This document shows, one piece after another, positions 1 through 4,269 of a stretch of DNA of 33,809 nucleotides. A program made the translations under genes and the position numbers. Source of the DNA: an uncultured Myxococcales bacterium (GTDB lineage Bacteria; Myxococcota; Myxococcia; Myxococcales; Myxococcaceae); assembly GCA_903911905.1 (NCBI GenBank), contig CAIWFK010000046.1, positions 1-33,809 of the forward strand, given 5' to 3'. The notes under the pieces were generated by a model. The model was given only the letters and a program-made list of their open reading frames with translations, did no database searches and was not told the DNA's origin. The stretch's first letter is position 1. Each line of letters begins with the position of its first letter.

Positions 1-173
1 GAGCGGCAGGACGGCAGAGCGGCAGGACGGCAGAGCGGCAGGACGGCAGAGCGGCAGGACGGCAGAGCGGCAGGACGGCAGAGCGGCAGGACGGCAGAGC
101 GGCAGGACGGCAGAGCGGCAGAGCGGCAGGACGGCAGAGCGGCAGGACGGCAGAGCGGCAGAGCGGCAGAGCA
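1..173. repeat. 8-bp minisatellite array (GAGCGGCA / GGACGGCA)
   Basis: Two related 8-bp units, GAGCGGCA and GGACGGCA, mostly alternate to give a 16-bp period. There are 21 full units (168 bp) plus a partial GAGCA at 169-173. The alternation breaks at 113-120 and at 153-168, where GAGCGGCA units occur without the GGACGGCA partner, which is typical of slippage. The array begins at the window edge, so its true length is unknown. It has no stop codon in any frame on either strand. It lies just beyond the 3' end of the minus-strand helicase gene. It could be a neutral VNTR, an iteron-like element, or the coding end of a gene outside the window; a plus-strand TGA at 177-179 would end one such frame. 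Confidence 0.95.
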
Positions 174-229
174 GTGTGACGGACCCGCCATGTCTCGCTC
201 CGTGGAGTGATCTCTGGCGATCCAGACAG

Positions 230-1564
230 CTATTCGCGTGTAGCGCTCTCAAACCGGGTGTACGCCCCCGCGAAGAGCAACCGCGCCTCGCCGAGAGGCC
301 CATTCCGCTGCTTGGCCACATGGAGTTCGACCGGAATCAGGTCGTCGCTCTGCTTCTTCTCGTCCTCGTCGTCCGTGCGCTCCCGATGCAGGAAGAGCAC
401 CACATCGGCGTCCTGTTCGATGGCGCCCGACTCGCGCAGGTCGGACAGCATGGGTGGCCCTTTGCGCTCCTCGACTCGGCGGTTCAGCTGGGCGAGGGCG
501 ATGATGGGGACCTCGAGCTCTTTCGCTAGCTGCTTCAGCGAGCGGCTGATTTCGGCGACCTCGACCTGGCGGCTCTCGACGCGCCCACGCACTTTCATCA
601 GCTGGAGGTAGTCGACGACGATGAGCGAGAGGGTAGGGTGAAGCTGTTTGAGGCGCCGCGCCTTGCTGCGCAGGTCCATCGGGGAGAGGTCTCCCGAGTC
701 GTCGATGTGCATCGGCGCCGAGAAGAGCTCCGACATTCCCTCGGAGATGCGCTCCTCGTCTGAAGGGCTGAGTCGCCCACGGCGAATGCGCTCGAGCGGC
801 ACCCGCGCCCGCCCTGCGGCCATGCGCAGCACCAGCTGCTTTGCAGGCATCTCGATGGAGAAAATCGCCACCGGGAGCTGCTTGGTGCAGGCGACGTGCT
901 CCGCAATCTGCATCCCGAAGCTCGTCTTGCCGACGCCTGGCCGCGCGGCCACCACCACCAGCTCGCCCGGCTGCATGCCGGCGAGGACACGGTCGACGTC
1001 AGGGAAGCCAGTCCCGAGGCCCAACAGGCCGTTGTCCCTCCGCATGGCGTCCAGCATGGCCAGGGTGTCGGCGACGAGCTCGCTCATGGGCCGGAAGCTG
1101 GCTCGCTGACGCTCCATCAGGACGCCGTTGAAGCGCCGGCCGGCCTCGTCCAGCAGGGCAGGGAGCTCCACGCCGTCCTGCTTGGCCAGGTCCGCCACCT
1201 CGTGGCAGACGCGGCGCAACTGCCGTCGGGCGCCCTTCTCCCGAATGAGGCGCGCGTACTCGGCGACGGGGGCAAAGCCGCTCGAGAGGGGCAGGGTGGC
1301 CAAGAAGGCGGGTCCACCTGCGGTACCCAACTGCCCCTGGGCCCGGAGCACTTCGGCGAGGGTGACCAGGGTGACGGGCTTGCTGCCGGCATCGAGCGCC
1401 AGAATCGCCTCGAAGACGACCCGCGCTCGCTCGTCGGCGAAGTCCTCCGCCGAGACCTCCTCCGACGCCGTGGCAATGGCCGCGGTGTCACCGTCGAAAA
1501 GGCTGCTCAGGAGGGCAAATTCGGGGTTCCAGGCTTCTGGAAGGGTGTGAGCGGGGTCAGTCAT
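230..1564 (-). CDS. DnaB-family replicative DNA helicase, divergent paralogue
   Basis: This 444-residue protein is a DnaB-type hexameric helicase, which unwinds DNA 5'-3' ahead of the replisome. Residues about 10-150 match the helical DnaB N-terminal domain and residues about 160-444 the RecA-like motor. The Walker A motif is ARPGVGKT (207-214), SIEMP lies at 236-240 with the conserved Glu, Walker B is LIVVDYLQLM (314-323, Asp318), the sensor region is ALAQLNR (356-362), and KQRNGP (418-423) sits where DnaB has its arginine finger. Length is near the family norm of about 450. The ATG start is preceded by AAGGAAAGG about 7 nt upstream. The N-terminus lacks the usual DnaB opening (AEQAVLG-like), so I read it as a second, element-type DnaB rather than the chromosomal housekeeping copy. 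Its upstream neighbour on the same strand is a helix-turn-helix protein, consistent with a replication module. Confidence 0.92.
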   Translation of the reverse strand: MTDPAHTLPEAWNPEFALLSSLFDGDTAAIATASEEVSAEDFADERARVVFEAILALDAGSKPVTLVTLAEVLRAQGQLGTAGGPAFLATLPLSSGFAPVAEYARLIREKGARRQLRRVCHEVADLAKQDGVELPALLDEAGRRFNGVLMERQRASFRPMSELVADTLAMLDAMRRDNGLLGLGTGFPDVDRVLAGMQPGELVVVAARPGVGKTSFGMQIAEHVACTKQLPVAIFSIEMPAKQLVLRMAAGRARVPLERIRRGRLSPSDEERISEGMSELFSAPMHIDDSGDLSPMDLRSKARRLKQLHPTLSLIVVDYLQLMKVRGRVESRQVEVAEISRSLKQLAKELEVPIIALAQLNRRVEERKGPPMLSDLRESGAIEQDADVVLFLHRERTDDEDEKKQSDDLIPVELHVAKQRNGPLGEARLLFAGAYTRFESATRE

Positions 1565-1757
1565 CGGTCTGCCTTTCCTTCTGGGCTGCAGCCGTTGGGC
1601 GAGGTGGTGCCGTCATGGCGCGCCAGCGAGACCCGTAGGGCGCTCGAAGAGCGCGACGCCAGGGGCGTCGTCGAGCGGGGCAGGGCGCGTCTTGTGGTGG
1701 AGGGCCTCGTTCTCGACTCTGGGCCAGAGCATCTAGAAAGCTGAGGAGGTGTGGGGT
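1565..1757 (-). other. Intergenic leader of the helicase gene
   Basis: This 193-bp gap lies between the helix-turn-helix gene and the helicase gene, both read on the minus strand. It contains a strong hairpin (1641-1677) and the helicase ribosome binding site just above 1564. A 66-codon minus-strand frame spans it, but its Ser/Arg/Pro-rich product looks like noise. I see no convincing promoter. Confidence 0.5.
1641..1677. other. Two-tier inverted repeat (hairpin or cruciform)
   Basis: The outer arms CGCTCGA (1641-1647) and TCGAGCG (1671-1677) pair perfectly. The inner arms CGACGCC (1654-1660) and GGCGTCG (1664-1670) pair perfectly around the loop AGG. A 6-nt bulge (1648-1653) lies on one side only. 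That is 14 GC-rich base pairs in 37 nt, which should fold in RNA or single-stranded DNA. No T-tract follows on either strand, so it is not a standard intrinsic terminator. It could act as an attenuator or RNA-processing element between the two genes, a protein-binding site, or a single-strand origin-like structure. Confidence 0.6.
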
Positions 1758-2951
1758 TCATGATTTCGTCGGAGGCTCTGGTGGTAGGTGGTTAGGGGAT
1801 AAGTTTTTGGGCACACCGGGTGCCGCCAGCAGTTCCGCCCTCGTTTCGAGGACTTCGGAAATGTGACTGCCATGCATGAGGTCGTGGCCCCGGCGAAGGC
1901 GCGCAGCCAGTAGCCAGCGCGTGCGCTTGCCCCGTCGGTCGACGTCCCACTTCGCATCCAGGGGCGTGCGTGGGCGGCCCAGGACGCGTCGCCCGGCCTC
2001 GGTGAGGTACACGACGCCACGGACGTCGACGTAGACGTGCGGCTTCCCGTCAGCGTCAATCCAGATGCGCCTGCGCGCAGCCTCAGGGCAGGTGTCCTCG
2101 TACCGTTTGAGCCGCCGGAAGCGGTGCACGTAGGCGATGCCAGTTGGCCGCTCGGGGAGCTGCACCGGGTGCTTCTTGCTGCGAAGGCGGCGGCGATTCT
2201 CCCGACGCGTGGCCAGCATGTCGCGGCGCCACTGGGCGTAGGGGTCGAGGCGGTTGATGAGGGCCTGCACCCAGACGCGCGTGCAGCCCAGCTTCCTGGC
2301 CAGCCAGTCCAACGAGACCTGGAAGCCAGCCCCGCAGCTGTGGGTGTCCTTCGTCATCGCCGGGCGGAACGAAGAGGTCCACTCGAGCAGGCAGAGGAGC
2401 GGAATTGCCAACGGAGGGAGCCCCATCGCCCGGCCCATCGAGCCTGCTTCGGCGGGGAAGGACGCGCCCCAGCCATCGGGGATGAAGGGCTCGAGGTCGT
2501 CCTGCTGGATGTAGATGGCGCTGCAGCGGCGGGCGTATGCGGGGAGCTGGGGGCCCTTGCGGTCCCGACCCTCGCGAATCGCCATCGCCAGCAGGACGCG
2601 GACGTCAGCGACGACTCGGCCAGCACGACGACGCTGCCTCGCGTCGAGGTCTCGCCGGCTACGTGAGGGGTCCCGAGGGAGTCGGTGGGGCAGGGTGGGG
2701 CCGCTCAGGAGAGCAGCTGGGAGAGCCTTCGGCAGCGCCGCAACGGCGGCGCGAGCAGCTTCCGAGACGGAGCGCTTGCTGGCGGTGTGGACGCCGGCCT
2801 GGGCCGTGCGCGAGGCCGCCTGCTCGAGTTCGACGAGCTCTTCAGCCGTCAGGCCGCGACCCAGCTTCTTCTCGCGACCCTTCAAGAGGGTGCGGAAGAG
2901 GAGTCCCTGCCTCACGTCCTGTGACGGGCCGTTGGGGCCTGTTTTCGACAC
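1758..2951 (-). CDS. Hypothetical helix-turn-helix protein, possible replication protein
   Basis: This 397-residue basic protein belongs to no family I can name. Residues about 1-130 are charged and helical (KGREKKLGRGLTAEELVELE near 24-43). Residues 140-200 include a hydrophobic patch (LAIPLLCLLEW, 181-191). Residues about 211-235 read as a helix-turn-helix (VSLDWLARKLGCTRVWVQALI), followed by an Arg/Lys-rich stretch (240-285) suited to nucleic-acid contact. The start is GTG at 2949-2951, chosen because AAGGAG lies 6 nt upstream. Its only same-strand partner is the DnaB-type helicase 193 bp downstream, so a role in replication initiation or helicase loading is an inference from context. A transcriptional regulator is the main alternative. 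Confidence 0.8.
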   Translation of the reverse strand: MSKTGPNGPSQDVRQGLLFRTLLKGREKKLGRGLTAEELVELEQAASRTAQAGVHTASKRSVSEAARAAVAALPKALPAALLSGPTLPHRLPRDPSRSRRDLDARQRRRAGRVVADVRVLLAMAIREGRDRKGPQLPAYARRCSAIYIQQDDLEPFIPDGWGASFPAEAGSMGRAMGLPPLAIPLLCLLEWTSSFRPAMTKDTHSCGAGFQVSLDWLARKLGCTRVWVQALINRLDPYAQWRRDMLATRRENRRRLRSKKHPVQLPERPTGIAYVHRFRRLKRYEDTCPEAARRRIWIDADGKPHVYVDVRGVVYLTEAGRRVLGRPRTPLDAKWDVDRRGKRTRWLLAARLRRGHDLMHGSHISEVLETRAELLAAPGVPKNLSPNHLPPEPPTKS

Positions 2952-2972
2952 ACGAATCTCCTTCGCGGTCGC

Positions 2973-3000
2973 TGGACAGGCACAGCCTTCGTGGTATGAA
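2973..3000 (+). promoter_or_regulatory. Candidate sigma70-type promoter of a small RNA
   Basis: TGGACA (2973-2978, 5 of 6 to TTGACA) and TATGAA (2995-3000, 4 of 6 to TATAAT) are separated by 16 bp on the plus strand. Transcription would start near 3007, pointing away from the helix-turn-helix gene on the opposite strand. No plus-strand protein gene follows, but a terminator-like hairpin does after about 100 nt. Confidence 0.35.
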
Positions 3001-3006
3001 GAAGGT

Positions 3007-3114
3007 GCCTGAGCGGCCGCGTCACTGCGGTTTCTCAGTCGGGGCTCTCAAATCCCGCTGTTCTGGAAGTTTCAGGGCCGTTTCGAGTTCGAGCTCGAGA
3101 CGGCCTTTCCTTTT
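3007..3114 (+). ncRNA. Candidate small antisense RNA (about 108 nt)
   Basis: A promoter-like pair (2973-3000) and an intrinsic-terminator-like hairpin (3076-3114) bracket about 108 nt on the plus strand. The interior can form a first stem-loop at 3009-3038, with CTGAG/CTCAG outside and CCGC/GCGG inside around the loop GTCACT, and a weaker GGGG/CCC pairing near 3041-3056. No matching family is recognised. The RNA would be fully complementary to the untranslated leader of the minus-strand gene starting at 2951. This is the geometry of counter-transcribed RNAs that control plasmid replication genes. The regulatory role is inference; the structure elements are visible in sequence. Confidence 0.35.
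3076..3114 (+). terminator. Intrinsic terminator, plus strand
   Basis: The arms GGCCGTTTCGAG (3076-3087) and CTCGAGACGGCC (3094-3105) pair over 12 bp with one G-U, closing a 6-nt loop. TTTCCTTTT (3106-3114) follows. The T-rich tail exists only in the plus direction; reading minus, the sequence after the stem is not T-rich. No plus-strand protein gene ends here, so the likely substrate is a short RNA. Confidence 0.6.
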
Positions 3115-3321
3115 GTCGTTACCTGGCTCCGTGGTGCTTCGGCTGCGGGTTGCGGCGCGCGATGTTCGCGGCCGGAAAGTTGAGTTGAGAGGCTGGCGGG
3201 CGGATCCTTCGGTCGCCGTCAACGGCACACGCATCCCGTAAGTGCGCGCGACTCGTCATCTCGACCCCTCAGTCACAGCCTCGCTGGCGTGACCATACAT
3301 CGCCTTACCATATGTCCCCGC

Positions 3322-3369
3322 GCTGATCAGCAGGGGATCAGCCGAATTGATCAGCGCGGCTGATCAGCC
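3322..3369. repeat. Cluster of GATCAG palindromes
   Basis: GCTGATCAGC (3322-3331) and GGCTGATCAGCC (3358-3369) are perfect palindromes. Between them lie GGATCAGCC (3335-3343) and TGATCAGCG (3348-3356). The four GATCAG cores start at 3326, 3337, 3350 and 3363, spaced 11, 13 and 13 bp, roughly one helical turn apart. The cluster overlaps the 3' end of the small minus-strand gene. It could be a multi-site operator or an iteron-like replication site. Confidence 0.6.
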
Positions 3370-3667
3370 CGCTCGCCACGCTGCTCGAGGAGCACGTCGA
3401 GCTCAACGGCCTCGCGCCGCAGTCGACCGACATCGGCGACCACCACACACGAGCGAAGGCACTCAGACGTGCGGCGTCATCATGGCGACCGAGCGCGAGC
3501 AACACCTCTGCATGCGAACTCAGCGCGACGAGCGCGCTCTCCAACGAGGTGGCCGCCCGCAGCTCACTCAATATCCGCGCGAGGGCCGTGTGGCGCAACG
3601 AGCGCTGCTGCATGAGTGCTTCGGGCGGCGCCTGGGTCAACGCGGCAAGAGGCTCGAGCTTCGACAT
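3351..3667 (-). pseudogene. Small helical protein, probably frameshifted
   Basis: The ATG at 3665-3667 is preceded by GAAGGTGG about 5 nt upstream; an in-frame GTG at 3674-3676 is less likely. The first roughly 70 residues are helical and TPR-like in look (ALVALSSHAEVLLALGRHDD). The uninterrupted frame runs to a stop at 3338 but turns Ser/Cys-rich after the FARVWW segment. In another frame, entered near the repetitive CACCACACAC at 3441-3450, the minus strand encodes a natural-looking helical end (VVADVGRLRREAVELDVLLE) stopping at 3351-3353. I infer a one-base indel or sequencing error in this repeat, and give the repaired extent. Function is unknown. Confidence 0.45.
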
Positions 3668-3729
3668 GAGGACCACCTTCGAGAAGGGCAGGGGAGGAGA
3701 TTGAGCGAGAGGACGAACTGAAGGGCGAG

Positions 3730-3759
3730 GAGCCCGTCACCAAACTCGGCAACGGGCTC
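3730..3759 (-). terminator. Hairpin between the two small genes
   Basis: The arms GAGCCCGT (3730-3737) and ACGGGCTC (3752-3759) pair perfectly over 8 bp around a 14-nt loop, 11 nt beyond the stop of the 82-residue gene on the minus strand. No T-tract follows, so this is a weak terminator or RNA-stability hairpin at best. Confidence 0.35.
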
Positions 3760-3769
3760 CCCGATGGGC

Positions 3770-4018
3770 TCAGTCTTCGACGGGCGCAGGTTCAGCCGCC
3801 GTGGGCTTCTTGTCGTTGGGGAAGATGGCGACCTTCTCGATGCGCGAACCATCGGCCGCGATGAGGGTCGCCACGCCGCCCGAGAGGTCCTCTCGGACGT
3901 TGAGGTAGCCCAGCACCTTCCACTTCTCGGCGCCGGCCGGCTTCACCTTCAAGACCATCGGGCGGGTAGGGCGCTTCTGCTCGGGAGACTTCGGGGTCTT
4001 CGTTTCGGACGTACGCAT
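3770..4018 (-). CDS. Small hypothetical protein (82 aa)
   Basis: I do not recognise this protein. The N-terminal 20 residues are polar and basic (MRTSETKTPKSPEQKRP). The middle (about 21-70) looks like a compact mixed or beta fold (VLKVKPAGAEKWKVLGYL, then GGVATLIAADGSRIEKVAIF), and the tail is Ala/Pro/Glu-rich. The ATG at 4016-4018 is preferred over an in-frame start at 4072 because GAGGAAA lies about 8 nt upstream. It is the first gene on the minus side of a divergent intergenic region shared with the giant secreted protein. It has no signal peptide and is probably cytoplasmic. Confidence 0.6.
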   Translation of the reverse strand: MRTSETKTPKSPEQKRPTRPMVLKVKPAGAEKWKVLGYLNVREDLSGGVATLIAADGSRIEKVAIFPNDKKPTAAEPAPVED

Positions 4019-4087
4019 GGGTGGCTTTCCTCGCTGCCTGAATTGGCAGTTACGACACCCTCTCAGACCCATATACGCCTCGTCAAC

Positions 4088-4114
4088 GACTCATTTATGA
4101 CTCTTAATAGACTC
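4088..4114. promoter_or_regulatory. Three GACTC direct repeats with 11-bp period
   Basis: GACTC starts at 4088, 4099 and 4110, exactly 11 bp apart, with AT-rich spacers (ATTTAT, TTAATA). Same-face 5-bp repeats at 11-bp spacing are the usual binding architecture of OmpR/PhoB-family response regulators. It is the most AT-rich spot in this GC-rich region and sits between two divergent genes. The repeats are visible; the regulator assignment is inference. Confidence 0.45.
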
Positions 4115-4177
4115 ATGGTGTTGCCGGGTCGCCGCCCAGTCGGGACTGGATGGAGGGTGGGCCGAGCGTCAAAACGC

Positions 4178-4196
4178 CACAAAGTAGGTACTTGTG
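4178..4196. promoter_or_regulatory. Imperfect inverted repeat, operator-like
   Basis: CACAAAGTA (4178-4186) faces TACTTGTG (4189-4196), pairing over 8 bp with one extra A on the left. It lies about 75-90 bp before the start codon of the giant gene, a plausible position for a dimeric repressor or activator, or a hairpin in its leader. Confidence 0.35.
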
Positions 4197-4258
4197 CGCC
4201 TAGGTCGGCGTTGACTCCCCTGGACCGCGACTGAGAAGGTCTCGATTCCAACGGCGGT

Positions 4259-4264
4259 GGAGGG
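4259..4264 (+). promoter_or_regulatory. Ribosome binding site of the giant gene
   Basis: GGAGGG lies 5 nt before the ATG at 4270-4272. Two in-frame GTG codons (4264, 4267) precede this ATG, but they overlap or abut the site, so the ATG is chosen as the start. Confidence 0.75.
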
Positions 4265-4269
4265 TGGTG

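Larger units (their letters stand above)
2952..3350. other. Gene-poor region upstream of the helix-turn-helix gene
   Basis: About 400 bp has no convincing protein gene. A 70-codon minus-strand frame (3022-3234) has roughly even third-position composition, unlike the G/C-ending real genes, and no good ribosome binding site. The region holds a plus-strand promoter-like pair, a terminator-like hairpin and a cluster of GATCAG palindromes at its right edge, described separately. It must also carry the minus-strand promoter and leader of the 397-residue gene, for which I see no clear -35/-10 pair. Confidence 0.6.
4019..4269. promoter_or_regulatory. Divergent intergenic region upstream of the giant operon
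   Basis: This 251-bp stretch must carry promoters for the 82-residue gene (minus) and the two-gene operon (plus). An AT-rich island (about 4070-4115) contains three GACTC direct repeats, and an imperfect inverted repeat lies at 4178-4196; both are listed separately. TTGACT at 4210-4215 resembles a -35 box, but no acceptable -10 follows at 16-18 bp, so I do not assign a promoter. Confidence 0.5.

Noticed and set aside
1-173. CRISPR array
   Set aside because: Units are 8 bp, contiguous and without unique spacers.
896-1744. Long plus-strand frame (282 codons) opposite the helicase
   Set aside because: It is a shadow of the DnaB-type gene, whose motor motifs are unambiguous on the minus strand.
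3031-3066. Possible tRNA 3' half or attachment site (CTCAAATCCCGC)
   Set aside because: The T-arm-like stretch lacks a proper TTC loop, acceptor stem and CCA, and no integrase is nearby.
3022-3234. 70-codon minus-strand frame upstream of the helix-turn-helix gene
   Set aside because: Third-position composition is about even, the ribosome binding site is poor, and it overlaps the terminator-like hairpin.
3764-4234. 156-codon plus-strand frame opposite the 82-residue gene
   Set aside because: The minus-strand product is more protein-like and has a good ribosome binding site; the plus frame has none.
4210-4238. TTGACT as -35 of the giant gene
   Set aside because: No acceptable -10 at 16-18 bp (AGAAGG), so no promoter is called.
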